Shown here: one piece after another, positions 29,930 to 39,418 of the stretch
How positions within the stretch are numbered: the first letter of the stretch is position 1
How the letters are laid out: the number at the start of each line of letters is the position of its first letter
Source of the DNA: Schleiferilactobacillus harbinensis DSM 16991
GTDB lineage: Bacteria > Bacillota > Bacilli > Lactobacillales > Lactobacillaceae
Direction of reading: 5' to 3'
Length of the DNA: 39,912 nt
Assembly: GCF_000425885.1 (NCBI RefSeq)
Contig: NZ_AUEH01000025.1
Coordinates: 1-39,912, forward strand
Notes under the pieces: model-generated
Database searches by the model: none
What the model was told of the DNA's origin: nothing
Seen by the model: the letters and a program-made list of their open reading frames with translations, nothing else
Translations under genes and position numbers: made by a program

Positions 29930-31969
29930 GTGGCCAGTTTGGCAGATCCAGTGACCGCCCTCAGCGGAGTGGGCGAGAAGCGAGCCAGTGCCCTGCACCA
30001 GCTCGGTATCGACACGGTGGGCGACTTACTGTTCTATTTTCCGTTCCGTTATGAAGATATCCGCACCCGTTCCTGGCAAGAATTGGGCGACGGGGAGAAA
30101 GTCACCCTGAAAGGCACCGTCATTGCGCCGCCGGTCGTCTCCCGCTTCGGACGCAACCGTAACCGGCTCAATATTCGCCTGCTGGTGGAAGATTTGCCGA
30201 TTGTGGTGACATTTTTTAACCAGCCCTGGCTGAAGGACAAAATCGTTGAAAACAGCGAAGCGGCCGTTTTCGGTATCTGGAATGCAAAACGGCACAGCCT
30301 GACCGGGCAGCGCTTGATTGCCCAGGCCGAAGCCGGTGATGCCGGGATGAGCCCCATCTACTCGGTGAATAAGCATATTCGCCAGCGGACGCTGGTGGAT
30401 CTGATCCACCAAGCGTATGAGAAATATCAGCCGCTGCTCACTGATGTGGTGCCTGAACCGCTGCGCCAGCACTATAAGCTGGAACCAACGGCCCAGATCG
30501 TTCACGATATGCATTTTCCCAAGAACAGTGAGGATGCCCGCTCTGCTCGACGCTCGGCGGCCTTTCGGGAGCTTTTTCTCTTTGAATGCCGCATGCAATC
30601 GCTGCGGGCGGAAAATAACAAACATGACGCGGGGCTAGTGCTGAATTACGATCTCACTGCCATGCGCGAGTTTATCCAGACCCTGCCCTTTGAATTGACC
30701 AATGCCCAGAAACGGGTGGTCAACGAGATCGTCGCCGACATGAAGCGGCCGCGGCACATGAACCGGCTGCTCCAGGGGGACGTGGGCAGCGGGAAAACGA
30801 TCGTGGCGGTGCTGGCTATTTTCGCCGCTGTCACTGCCGGCTATCAGGCCGCCCTGATGGTGCCAACCGAAATTCTGGCAGAGCAACATTACCAAAAAAT
30901 TGCCCGGCTCCTCGCCCCCATGCACGTCTCGGTGGGCCTGCTCACCGGTTCTTTGGCCGGTACTGCTCGGGCTAAAACCCTGCACGATATCGCCACCGGC
31001 CGCCTGAATGTGATCATCGGGACCCATGCGTTGATTCAAGATGCGGTAAAATTTGCTAAACTAGGGTTGGCCGTGATTGATGAGCAGCACCGATTCGGGG
31101 TAAATCAGCGCCGGGAATTGCAGCGCAAGGGGCTGTCCCCGGATGTCTTGATGATGACGGCGACCCCGATCCCCCGGACCCTGGCGATCACGACTTACGG
31201 TGAGATGGACGTTTCCACCATTGACGAACTGCCGGCCGGCCGGCATCCGATTGAAACGGCTTGGCTGAAAAGCAACCAAACCGGACCAGTCTATGCCCGC
31301 TTGCGGGCGGAGCTGGCCGCCGGCGCTCAGGCCTACGTTGTCACGCCGCTCATTGCAGAATCTGAAGCGATCGATCTGCGCAACGCTGAAGATCTCTATG
31401 AGCGAATGACCAAGGCGCTGCCCCAGTACCATGTAGCGCTGCTCCATGGTCAGCTGAAGAACCAGGATAAAAATGCGATCATGACGGCCTTCAGCCACAA
31501 TGAGATCCAGGTCCTGGTGGCCACCACTGTGGTCGAAGTCGGCATGGACGTGCCCAACGCCAACCTGATGATCATCTTCGACGCAGATCGTTTCGGGCTC
31601 TCCCAACTGCACCAGCTGCGCGGCCGGGTGGGGCGCGGCGGGCGGCAGGCGTTTTGTTACCTGATCGCCGATCCAAAGAACCAGGTGGCTATTTCCCGGA
31701 TGGAAGCAATGGTCAAAACGACCAACGGCTTTGTTCTGGCGGAGAAGGACTTGCAGTTGCGCGGTCCCGGGGACGTCTTCGGAGATGAGCAGTCCGGCTT
31801 GCCCCATTTCAACATCGCCGACCCGGTCGGGGATTCAGCGATGCTGGAAGTGGCCCATGCCACCGCGGGCCAGATCTTCAAAGAAGACCCAGCCTTGCAC
31901 GCCCCGGACCATCAGGGAATCGCCGCCTATCTGGCGGAACTGAAGCGCCGGAATCAATATTTCGATTAA
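29930..31969 (+). CDS. recG: ATP-dependent DNA helicase RecG
   Basis: A 679-aa branch-migration helicase acting on stalled forks and Holliday junctions, of normal length. The N-terminal wedge/OB domain spans about 1-235 (VTALSGVGEKRASALHQLGI). Helicase motifs: Walker A GDVGSGKT at about 284-291, DEQH at about 383-386, TATPIPRTLA, and motif VI region QLRGRVGRGGRQAFC. The C-terminal LRGPGDVFGDEQSGLPHF is diagnostic. The start is GTG 29930 behind AAAGGAGG. Followed by plsX after 20 nt. Confidence 0.97.
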   Translation: MASLADPVTALSGVGEKRASALHQLGIDTVGDLLFYFPFRYEDIRTRSWQELGDGEKVTLKGTVIAPPVVSRFGRNRNRLNIRLLVEDLPIVVTFFNQPWLKDKIVENSEAAVFGIWNAKRHSLTGQRLIAQAEAGDAGMSPIYSVNKHIRQRTLVDLIHQAYEKYQPLLTDVVPEPLRQHYKLEPTAQIVHDMHFPKNSEDARSARRSAAFRELFLFECRMQSLRAENNKHDAGLVLNYDLTAMREFIQTLPFELTNAQKRVVNEIVADMKRPRHMNRLLQGDVGSGKTIVAVLAIFAAVTAGYQAALMVPTEILAEQHYQKIARLLAPMHVSVGLLTGSLAGTARAKTLHDIATGRLNVIIGTHALIQDAVKFAKLGLAVIDEQHRFGVNQRRELQRKGLSPDVLMMTATPIPRTLAITTYGEMDVSTIDELPAGRHPIETAWLKSNQTGPVYARLRAELAAGAQAYVVTPLIAESEAIDLRNAEDLYERMTKALPQYHVALLHGQLKNQDKNAIMTAFSHNEIQVLVATTVVEVGMDVPNANLMIIFDADRFGLSQLHQLRGRVGRGGRQAFCYLIADPKNQVAISRMEAMVKTTNGFVLAEKDLQLRGPGDVFGDEQSGLPHFNIADPVGDSAMLEVAHATAGQIFKEDPALHAPDHQGIAAYLAELKRRNQYFD

Positions 31970-31989
31970 TTATTGGAGGAAATCACTGA

Positions 31990-33030
31990 ATGAAAACAAT
32001 CGCTGTGGATGCCATGGGCGGGGATAATGCCCCGCAGGCGATCGTCGCTGGTATCGAACAGGCGCGGGATGACTTCGCGGACCTGCAATTCCAGTTATAC
32101 GGCAATGAGGCTCAACTCAAGGAATTGGTAAAAAATACGGAGCGGATCACCATCGTGCCGACGACGGAAGTCGTCACCGGCGAGGATGAACCGACCCGGG
32201 CGATTCGCCGGAAAAAGGATTCGAGCCTGGTCCGTGCGGCCCTCGCCGTTAAGAACGGCGACGCCGATGCCTTTTATTCCGCGGGTAATACCGGGGCCGT
32301 TTTGACCGCCGGTGTATTGCTGGTCGGCCGAATCAAGGGCATTGAACGGCCGGGACTGATCACCATTTTCCCGACGGTGAATAAGGATCAGCATTTCTTA
32401 ATGCTCGATGTCGGGGCCAATGCGGAAAGCAAACCCAGCTATCTGCACCAATTCGCACTGATGGGCCAGTTTTATGCCCATGACGTGCTGGGGCTGGAAC
32501 AGCCCCGGGTCGGGCTGCTGAACAATGGCACCGAGGCCGACAAGGGCGACAGCCTGCACAAGACGGTCCACGAGCTGCTGGCCAACGATCCGGATATCAA
32601 CTTCGTCGGCAACGTTGAGGCGTCTAATTTGTTCAACGCCCCGGCCGACGTCGTCGTCACCGACGGCTTCACCGGCAATGCGACGCTGAAAGCGATGGAA
32701 GGGACCGCTGGCACTGTGATGCACCTATTGAAGCAGAATCTGCTGAACAACGGCTTGCTGCCGAAACTCGGTGCCGCGATGGCTAAGCCGGCCTTCAAGG
32801 CCTTGGCCGAGATGTTTGACGCCGACCGGGCCGGCGGAGCCGTACTGATTGGCGTCAAAGCCCCCGTCGTTAAGAGTCATGGCAACTCCGACGACCACAC
32901 CGTGTATTTCGTACAAAAGCAGTTGCGGGCGATGCTGAACGCTGGCACGGTGCAAAATGTGATCCAATATTTCTCGACCCATCCCGCAGAACCCGCGGCC
33001 TCAGAAGCCGTCAAGGAGGAAACCAAGTAA
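31990..33030 (+). CDS. plsX: Phosphate acyltransferase PlsX
   Basis: A 346-aa peripheral membrane enzyme converting acyl-ACP to acyl-phosphate for PlsY, the first committed step to phosphatidic acid. The N-terminus MKTIAVDAMGGDNAPQAIV and the blocks FYSAGNTGAVLTAG, LLNNGTEADKGD and VVTDGFTGNATLK are diagnostic. TTGGAGGAA precedes the ATG. The stop overlaps the acpP start by one base, coupling it to its substrate carrier. FapR, which often precedes plsX in Bacillus, is not present. Confidence 0.97.
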   Translation: MKTIAVDAMGGDNAPQAIVAGIEQARDDFADLQFQLYGNEAQLKELVKNTERITIVPTTEVVTGEDEPTRAIRRKKDSSLVRAALAVKNGDADAFYSAGNTGAVLTAGVLLVGRIKGIERPGLITIFPTVNKDQHFLMLDVGANAESKPSYLHQFALMGQFYAHDVLGLEQPRVGLLNNGTEADKGDSLHKTVHELLANDPDINFVGNVEASNLFNAPADVVVTDGFTGNATLKAMEGTAGTVMHLLKQNLLNNGLLPKLGAAMAKPAFKALAEMFDADRAGGAVLIGVKAPVVKSHGNSDDHTVYFVQKQLRAMLNAGTVQNVIQYFSTHPAEPAASEAVKEETK

Positions 33031-33272
33031 TGTCAGAACAAGAGATTTTTGATAAGATTCAAGCTTTAATTGCCGATCGCTTTGAAATTGACCCGGCTAA
33101 GATTACGAACGCCACCAACTTCAAACAAGATTTATCAGCCGATTCCTTAGACTTGGTGGAATTCGTCCTGACTTTGGAGGATACCTTTGGCGGTGAGATC
33201 TCTGACGAAGACGCGGACAAGCTGAATACTGTGGGCGATGTAGTGCAGTATATCGCTGCACAACAGAAGTAA
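33030..33272 (+). CDS. acpP: Acyl carrier protein
   Basis: An 80-aa four-helix carrier. The phosphopantetheine attachment serine is Ser39 in DLSADSLDLVEFVLTLED. Overall acidic with the expected helix II recognition surface. It is coupled to plsX (TAATG overlap). In many Firmicutes rnc, smc and ftsY follow; here the opp operon follows after 176 bp. No terminator was recognised directly after the stop, so some read-through into opp is possible. Confidence 0.96.
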   Translation: MSEQEIFDKIQALIADRFEIDPAKITNATNFKQDLSADSLDLVEFVLTLEDTFGGEISDEDADKLNTVGDVVQYIAAQQK

Positions 33273-33337
33273 GCGGTCATCATTGTTCATTTATGGCGAA
33301 TCAGTGTCCAAAAAATGATTTTTCAAAGCACAGTGTC

Positions 33338-33366
33338 TTGCAATAGAGTCGGTCTACCGATATAAT
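33338..33366 (+). promoter_or_regulatory. Promoter of the opp operon
   Basis: -35 TTGCAA (33338-33343), 17-nt spacer and -10 TATAAT (33361-33366). The spacer ends with TCGGTCTACCGA (33349-33360), a palindrome with 5-bp arms that could be an operator. The leader to the oppD start is about 77 nt. The gap 33273-33337 holds nothing else I can name. Confidence 0.8.
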
Positions 33367-33448
33367 TGAAGCATTGTAAACCATTCTCATGGCTTTCTCA
33401 TCATCGCTGATGACCGCTATGCGAGCGTTACTGTTAGGAGGAATGGAT

Positions 33449-34495
33449 TTGGATACATCCGACGAATTATTACTTGATATCCAACATCTGCATACAGCTT
33501 TTCGGGTTCACGATCATTTCTATGATGCCGTTGATGACATTTCATTGACTTTGCATAAGAACGAGATTCTGGCATTAGTTGGTGAATCCGGTTCAGGGAA
33601 GAGCACCTTAGCGACCAGTATTATTGGCCTGCACAATCCGCGAAACACTAAAGTGACCGGCGATATTATGTACAATGAACTGAATCTGGTTGGCTTGAAC
33701 GAGGCACTATTCAACCGGATTCGGGGTAATGATATTGGCATGATCTTTCAGGACCCGTTATCAGCGTTAAATCCATTGATGCGGATTGGTGAACAGATTG
33801 CGGAGTCATTGGTGTACCATACAAAACTCAATGAAAAAGAACGGGAAGCTCGCGTGCTTCAGCTGTTGGAACAAGTCGGCATTCCCGATCCGCCGTTAAC
33901 TGCCCACCAATATCCTCACGAGTTATCCGGCGGGATGCGTCAGCGGGTCATGATTGCCATTGCCATAGCCTGCAAGCCGCCAATTATTATTGCGGATGAG
34001 CCGACAACGGCCCTGGATGTCACGATTCAAGCCCAGATTTTGGATCTATTGGAAGACATCCAAAAGGAAATTGGTTCTGGCATTCTTCTCATTACCCATG
34101 ATTTAGGCGTCGTAGCGGAAACGGCGGATACTGTTGCCGTCATGTATTCTGGTCAAATTGTTGAGCAGGGTAGTGTGTATCAGGTCTTTGAACACCCGTT
34201 ACATCCGTATACCCGGTCGCTGTTACGGTCCATGCCCCAAGCAGATTCAGACGACGAGGAATTGCACGTGATTCAAGGTACCGTTCCATCTCTCGTGAAC
34301 ATGCAACGGACAGGCGACCGCTTTGCGCCGCGGATCCCCTGGATGCCGGCATCTTCCCATGAGGAACACCCCGTTTTGCACGAAGTTGAACCCGGTCATC
34401 TTGTACGCTGTACCTGCTACAAAACATTCTATTTCCCAGATGAAAAAGAAGCTGCTGCAGCCGGTGCACCTCAAAATGCTAATGAAGGAGAGTAG
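33449..34495 (+). CDS. oppD: Oligopeptide ABC transporter ATP-binding protein OppD
   Basis: A 348-aa ATPase of the oligopeptide importer. Walker A GESGSGKST is at about 45-53, the signature HELSGGMRQRV at about 157-167, Walker B IIIADEPT at about 181-188 and the switch His in LITHDLGVV. The C-terminal OppD/F extension is present (HPYTRSLLRSMP, DRFAPRIPW), but the usual cysteine cluster is reduced to RCTCY. Start choice: AGGAGG at 33436-33441 lies 7 nt before TTG 33449, but only 1 nt before ATG 33443, so TTG is preferred; the frame is open to 33389. First gene of oppDFBCA. Confidence 0.95.
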   Translation: MDTSDELLLDIQHLHTAFRVHDHFYDAVDDISLTLHKNEILALVGESGSGKSTLATSIIGLHNPRNTKVTGDIMYNELNLVGLNEALFNRIRGNDIGMIFQDPLSALNPLMRIGEQIAESLVYHTKLNEKEREARVLQLLEQVGIPDPPLTAHQYPHELSGGMRQRVMIAIAIACKPPIIIADEPTTALDVTIQAQILDLLEDIQKEIGSGILLITHDLGVVAETADTVAVMYSGQIVEQGSVYQVFEHPLHPYTRSLLRSMPQADSDDEELHVIQGTVPSLVNMQRTGDRFAPRIPWMPASSHEEHPVLHEVEPGHLVRCTCYKTFYFPDEKEAAAAGAPQNANEGE

Positions 34496-34500
34496 CGTGT

Positions 34501-35463
34501 ATGTCATTAATTGAGATCAAAGACCTCAACATCCATTATCCGATCCGCTCCGGCTTCTTCAACCGAATCACGGATTATGTTTATGCCGTTGATGGAATCA
34601 ACTTCGATATCGAAGAAGGCGAGACATATGGCCTGATTGGTGAATCCGGATCCGGCAAGTCGACGACTGGTAAGGCCATTGTTGGGCTAGAAAAAGTTAC
34701 TTCGGGTCAAATCTTGTATAACGGTCAAGACGTGACTAACCGGCATGAGCGTAAGAAAATCAAGTATAACAAAGATGTCCAGATGATTTTTCAAGATTCA
34801 ATGTCAAGTCTTAATCCGCGGAAACGGATCGAGGATATCATTGCCGAACCAATTCGCAACTTTGAAAGTATGACCGATACCGAAGAACGAGATCGGGTCA
34901 AGGAATTGCTGGATATCGTCGGCATGCCGTCCGATTCAATCTACAAGTATCCCCATGAATTCTCAGGTGGTCAGCGGCAACGGATCGGGGTCGCTCGGGC
35001 AGTGGCAACACATCCGAAGCTGATCGTAGCGGACGAGCCTGTTTCAGCCTTGGATTTATCCGTTCAAGCTCAAGTGTTGAACTTTATGAAGCAAATTCAG
35101 AAGGAATTCAACATTTCTTACCTATTCATTTCTCATGATCTGGGCGTGGTTAAACACATGTGTCGGAACTTAGCCATTATGCACCGCGGTCGGTTGGTAG
35201 AAGTTGGTACGCGGGAGGACATTTATAATAATCCGCAGCATATCTATACCAAGCGTTTACTGGCGGCAATTCCTAAAGTCAATCCATCCGGCCGAGAAGC
35301 CGATAAGGCGCATCGGCGTGAAGTGGAGAGGGAATTCCAAGACCACCAAGATAAATGGTACGACAAAGATGGCAAGGTCTTTCCACTGCAGCAGATTACC
35401 GCGACCCATTCCGTGGCTTTACCCCCGGATGAGGTAACGCAGATCAAGTCGGAGGTGGGTTAG
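34501..35463 (+). CDS. oppF: Oligopeptide ABC transporter ATP-binding protein OppF
   Basis: A 320-aa second ATPase pairing with OppD. Walker A GESGSGKST is at 47-55, MIFQDSMSSLNPRKR forms the Q-loop, HEFSGGQRQRIGVARA is the signature, and LIVADEPVSALDLS Walker B. The C-terminal part KRLLAAIPKVNPSGRE is typical of OppF. GAAGGAGAG precedes the ATG, five bases after the oppD stop. G+C is visibly lower than in the genes before acpP. Confidence 0.96.
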   Translation: MSLIEIKDLNIHYPIRSGFFNRITDYVYAVDGINFDIEEGETYGLIGESGSGKSTTGKAIVGLEKVTSGQILYNGQDVTNRHERKKIKYNKDVQMIFQDSMSSLNPRKRIEDIIAEPIRNFESMTDTEERDRVKELLDIVGMPSDSIYKYPHEFSGGQRQRIGVARAVATHPKLIVADEPVSALDLSVQAQVLNFMKQIQKEFNISYLFISHDLGVVKHMCRNLAIMHRGRLVEVGTREDIYNNPQHIYTKRLLAAIPKVNPSGREADKAHRREVEREFQDHQDKWYDKDGKVFPLQQITATHSVALPPDEVTQIKSEVG

Positions 35464-35466
35464 CAC

Positions 35467-36426
35467 ATGTGGAAGACAATCTTGCGGCGGGTTATTTTGA
35501 TGATCCCGCAAATCATTATCTTAAGTTTGTTCATTTTCTTGTTAGCTAAAATGATGCCTGGGGATCCGTTTACTGGTCTGATCACGCCGAATACGTCGCC
35601 AAGCCAAATTGCCAAGTTGCGGCAAGAGGCCGGACTGAATAATCCATGGTACGTACAGTATGTTTCTTGGGTTGGCAGAGCGTTTCATGGCGATTTTGGG
35701 ATGTCTTATGCGATGCAGCGGCCAGTAACGGAGATTATTGGTGAACGGGCAGTCAACACTCTTTATCTGGCAATCCTCTCCGTGATTATTACTTACGTCA
35801 TCGCTATTCCGTTTGGCGTTTGGGCCGGCCGTTATGAGGGAACATGGATCGATACGTCCATTCAATTTTACAATTTCATTTCAATGTCCACGCCCTCTTT
35901 CGTCGTTTATTTACTGGCTATTGCTGCCTTTGGGTTTGGACTTAAATGGTTCCCCACAAGTGGATCCGTGTCAGTTAGTGCAAGCGGCTTTTTCGGCATA
36001 ATTGCCAGTCGAATATACCACATCATTCTTCCGTCAATATTAATCGGAATATTGACTAATGCTAGTACTGTGCAATATTTGCGGTCAGGAATTGTAGACA
36101 ATAAACTCGAAGATTACGTCAAAACAGCGCGTTCAAAAGGTGTACCGGAACGGGTAGTTTTCAATAGACATATTCTGCGTAACTCGCTGTTACCAATTGC
36201 GGCTTTCTTCGGTAACGTAATTACCGGTCTGCTGGGCGGGGCCATCTTTGCTGAGACTATTTTCTCCTATCCAGGGATGGGCAAGCTATTCATTGATTCA
36301 GTGAATGGTCGTGACTATTCAGTAATGACTGCGCTCGTTCTGCTCTATGGTATCTTGACGTTGTTGGGCAACTTGCTCTCAGATATTATCATGAGTATTG
36401 TTGATCCCCGAATTCGTATTGACTAG
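35467..36426 (+). CDS. oppB: Oligopeptide ABC transporter permease OppB
   Basis: A 319-aa inner-membrane permease with about six helices; the first, ILMIPQIIILSLFIFLLAKM, acts as an uncleaved signal. The EAA-type cytoplasmic loop lies at about 215-235 (VKTARSKGVPERVVFNRHIL). Conserved blocks NPWYVQYVSWVGRAFHGDFG and FAETIFSYPGMGKLFIDSV identify OppB/DppB. It starts 4 nt after oppF and ends 12 nt before oppC. Confidence 0.95.
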   Translation: MWKTILRRVILMIPQIIILSLFIFLLAKMMPGDPFTGLITPNTSPSQIAKLRQEAGLNNPWYVQYVSWVGRAFHGDFGMSYAMQRPVTEIIGERAVNTLYLAILSVIITYVIAIPFGVWAGRYEGTWIDTSIQFYNFISMSTPSFVVYLLAIAAFGFGLKWFPTSGSVSVSASGFFGIIASRIYHIILPSILIGILTNASTVQYLRSGIVDNKLEDYVKTARSKGVPERVVFNRHILRNSLLPIAAFFGNVITGLLGGAIFAETIFSYPGMGKLFIDSVNGRDYSVMTALVLLYGILTLLGNLLSDIIMSIVDPRIRID

Positions 36427-36437
36427 GAGGAATAGAA

Positions 36438-37358
36438 ATGGCGGATACGAAAAAAAAGCAACAGACCGACGCCAAGGGGAATCCTATTGTTTCAGCACCC
36501 CCTAGTGGTTTACGGGTTATCTTGCGTGAATTTACCCATGACAAAGCCGCGATGGCTGCCTTTATCATCATGATGGTGATCATCCTTGGCGCAGTAATTG
36601 GCAGTTTCTTTGTACCCTCATCCCGGTATACAGATGTGAACATTTTGCAGCAATGGGCTAAGCCGGGAACAAATGGTTATCTTCTTGGCGGTGATGATGG
36701 TGGTCGTGACGTATTGTCATCACTGATCGTGGGGATGCGTAATTCAATTGCCATTGGCTGGTGTGTTGCGATTTTGATTGAAATTATTGGCATCACCGTT
36801 GGTTTACTGTCAGGTTATTTTGGCGGTTGGGTCGACAATATACTGATGCGAATTACCGACTTCTTCATGATTTTGCCCGCATTGATGATCCAGATCGTGG
36901 TCATTACTATTGTGTCGCGGTTCAATATTTGGGTGTTGATCATCATGATTACTGCTCTCGGTTGGATGTCCACTGCCCGACTTTACCGTGCTGCTGTGTT
37001 GAGTCAGGCTAAGCGTGATTATGTGCTGGCGTCAAAAACATCAGGGTCCAATAGTTTCAGAATCATGTTTCTGGAAGTTCTACCCAACATCAGTTCACTC
37101 TTGCTTGTCGATACAACTCTGAGTTTTGCTACCAGTGTCGGCATCGAGACAGGGTTAACCTACCTTGGCTTTGGCCTGCCAGACACAACACCAAGTATCG
37201 GCCGACTGATTTCTTATGCTTCTGATCCTGTGTCCATGCAACAGTACCCATGGAGCTGGCTCCCGGCGACACTGATGCTGATTGTATTGTCACTTTCAGT
37301 AAACTATGTCGGTAAAGCATTGCAAAGAGCCGCGGATTCTCGGCAGCGTTTAGGTTAG
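36438..37358 (+). CDS. oppC: Oligopeptide ABC transporter permease OppC
   Basis: A 306-aa permease. A polar N-terminal tail (about 1-38) precedes the first helix (AAMAAFIIMMVIILGAVIGS), then five more. The LLGGDDGGRDVLSSLIVGMR block and the EAA loop YVLASKTSGSNSFRIMFLEVL with following PNI are typical of OppC/DppC. TAGGAGGAA precedes the ATG. After the stop, 170 bp separate it from oppA. Confidence 0.95.
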   Translation: MADTKKKQQTDAKGNPIVSAPPSGLRVILREFTHDKAAMAAFIIMMVIILGAVIGSFFVPSSRYTDVNILQQWAKPGTNGYLLGGDDGGRDVLSSLIVGMRNSIAIGWCVAILIEIIGITVGLLSGYFGGWVDNILMRITDFFMILPALMIQIVVITIVSRFNIWVLIIMITALGWMSTARLYRAAVLSQAKRDYVLASKTSGSNSFRIMFLEVLPNISSLLLVDTTLSFATSVGIETGLTYLGFGLPDTTPSIGRLISYASDPVSMQQYPWSWLPATLMLIVLSLSVNYVGKALQRAADSRQRLG

Positions 37359-37404
37359 TCTTTCCACAGCGCCATTGATTGCTTCAAAAATTAATTATTG
37401 GGTG

Positions 37405-37433
37405 TTGTAAATGAGAGATTGCCATGCTATTAT
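37405..37433 (+). promoter_or_regulatory. Internal promoter of oppA
   Basis: -35 TTGTAA (37405-37410), 17-nt spacer, -10 TATTAT (37428-37433). A separate promoter fits the need for more binding protein than permease. The leader of about 90 nt contains a weak stem GCCATTTC/GAATGGC near 37491-37513, just before the GAGGAGGAA ribosome-binding site. Confidence 0.7.
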
Positions 37434-37528
37434 GAAACCAACGTTGATATTCCGCTGAGGTTACGGATGTTAAACGGGATTCTGTTAAATGCCATTTCTT
37501 TTATGGAATGGCCGAGGAGGAAATATAG

Positions 37529-39304
37529 ATGAAGAAAGCAACAATCGCTGGGCTGGTGACGTTGGCTTCTGTTCTCGCTGTTACGTTAACAGCTTGTGGC
37601 AACAGTAGTTCAAGCTCCAGCTCAAGCAGCAGCAGTTCAACGTCAACTAAGAAGTTGTCATTCCCCGATACAGTGAAGAATGATAAGACGGCAATTAGTG
37701 GCGGCTCCTTGACTATGGGACTAATCACAGATACGCCATTTAAGGGTATTTTTAACGAGGAACTGTCCGACGATAACAATGATTCGACTGTTATGCAATT
37801 TGGTTCTGAAAGCTTGTTCAAGACAGACAGCGACTACAAGTTTGTTGATGGCGGTGCTGCAAATCTGAAGCTGGACCAAAAGGCAAAGACAGCCACCATC
37901 ACGATCAATCCCAACGTCAAGTGGTCTGATGGTCAGCCTTTGACTGCTGACGACATCGTTTATGCCTACAAGATTATTGCGAACCCAGCGACTAAGTCAT
38001 CCCGTTATACTGACAGTTTGGCTAACATTGTTGGGATGGCCGAATACAATGCTGGTAAGGCTAACGAAATCTCCGGTATTCAAACTCCGGATGGTGGTAC
38101 TGGTAAAACTGTAATTCTCCACTTCAAGCAGATGAAGCCGGGCATGATTAAGTCTGGGAACGGTTATATTTGGGAAAGTGCAGCGCCGTATCACTATCTT
38201 AAGGATGTACCATTCAAGAGCTTAGTCTCTTCGGACAAGATTCGTAAGACACCACTGTTCTTTGGCCCCTATCAGTTGAGCAAATTGGTTGCAGGTCAGT
38301 CTGCAGTTTGGGTACCGAACAAGTACTATTATGGTGCTAAGCCTAAGCTTTCTAAGATTACTATTTCAACTGTTACGCCAAGCACAGCCGCACAGGCAAT
38401 CAAGTCGAAATCCTATGATATTTTAGGCGTTCAGAACGCTCAATATGCAAGTGTTAAGAACACCAAGGGCGTTCAATTCATTGGTCAGATTCCTTTATCA
38501 TACAGCTACCTTGGATTCAAGGTTGGTAAGTTTGAAAAGGGTAAGAACGTTGAGGATCCTAATGCAAAAATGAACAATGTTAAACTTCGTCAAGCCATTG
38601 CCTATGCAATGAATATTGACCAAGTACAACAGAAGTTCACTGGCGGTTTGACTTTCCGCATCCCAACATTGATTCCGGCACAATTTGGCGACTACTTTGA
38701 TAAATCTGCTAAGGGCTTCCCGTATAACATTGCTAAGGCCAACAAGTTGTTAGATGAAGCTGGTTATAAGAAGGGGAAAGATGGTTACCGGACTGATCCT
38801 AAGGGTAAGAAGTTAACAATTCACTTGGCTATGATGTCTGGTAACGTTAACGCTGCAGCTATTTCTAAGAACTATATCCAACAGTGGAAATCCATTGGTT
38901 TACGGGTAGAGTTAACTTCCGGCAAGTTGCTTGAATTCAACTCCTTCTATGACAAGGTTCAAAATGACTCTAAGGACATTGACATGTTCATGGGTGCTTG
39001 GAGCTTAAGTTCTGAGCCTTCTCCTAACGATTTGTATTCAGCCGGTGCACCGTTCAACTTCACTCGGATGAATACCACCGAACAAAGCAAGCTGCTGGCC
39101 GATATCGATTCTGCGGCTTCGTTCAACGAACAACATCGTATTGCTGCCTTCAAGAAATGGCAAGAATACATGAACAAGGAAGCTTACGTAGTACCGATGA
39201 CGAACAGTTGGAGCGTTACTGCGGTTAATGACCGTGTTAAGGGTTACACTCTCAAAGTCGGTGGTCCTAACGTTTGGGCTGACGTTGCTGTAACTTCTAA
39301 GTAA
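37529..39304 (+). CDS. oppA: Oligopeptide-binding lipoprotein OppA
   Basis: A 591-aa substrate-binding lipoprotein. The signal peptide MKKATIAGLVTLASVLAVTL ends in the lipobox LTAC with Cys23 as the lipidated residue, followed by a serine-rich tether (about 26-40). The SBP_bac_5 domain follows, with VKWSDGQPLTADDIVYAYK and KLRQAIAYAMNIDQV as recognisable blocks. Codons are biased to AAG, GGT, GTT and AAC, as in strongly expressed genes. It delivers peptides to OppBC; imported peptides containing X-Pro would be substrates for the PepX at the other end of the window. Confidence 0.96.
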   Translation: MKKATIAGLVTLASVLAVTLTACGNSSSSSSSSSSSSTSTKKLSFPDTVKNDKTAISGGSLTMGLITDTPFKGIFNEELSDDNNDSTVMQFGSESLFKTDSDYKFVDGGAANLKLDQKAKTATITINPNVKWSDGQPLTADDIVYAYKIIANPATKSSRYTDSLANIVGMAEYNAGKANEISGIQTPDGGTGKTVILHFKQMKPGMIKSGNGYIWESAAPYHYLKDVPFKSLVSSDKIRKTPLFFGPYQLSKLVAGQSAVWVPNKYYYGAKPKLSKITISTVTPSTAAQAIKSKSYDILGVQNAQYASVKNTKGVQFIGQIPLSYSYLGFKVGKFEKGKNVEDPNAKMNNVKLRQAIAYAMNIDQVQQKFTGGLTFRIPTLIPAQFGDYFDKSAKGFPYNIAKANKLLDEAGYKKGKDGYRTDPKGKKLTIHLAMMSGNVNAAAISKNYIQQWKSIGLRVELTSGKLLEFNSFYDKVQNDSKDIDMFMGAWSLSSEPSPNDLYSAGAPFNFTRMNTTEQSKLLADIDSAASFNEQHRIAAFKKWQEYMNKEAYVVPMTNSWSVTAVNDRVKGYTLKVGGPNVWADVAVTSK

Positions 39305-39326
39305 TCTGTCTTTTAATCACTGATTA

Positions 39327-39358
39327 GCACGTGTCTCATATGAGGCATGTGCTTTTTT
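39327..39358 (+). terminator. Terminator of the opp operon
   Basis: GCACGTGTCT (39327-39336) pairs with AGGCATGTGC (39343-39352) with three wobbles, followed by six T (39353-39358). Confidence 0.88.
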
Positions 39359-39382
39359 GTTGCCACAATCTGAGCAAAGTGC

Positions 39383-39418
39383 GTAAGCGGTCGTTAAACG
39401 GTAAGCGGTCGTTAAACG
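39383..39418 (+). repeat. Two tandem 18-bp IS66 terminal repeats
   Basis: GTAAGCGGTCGTTAAACG occurs twice back to back (39383-39400 and 39401-39418). The second copy continues into the IS66 leader; the first is an extra end with no element behind it. Confidence 0.85.
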
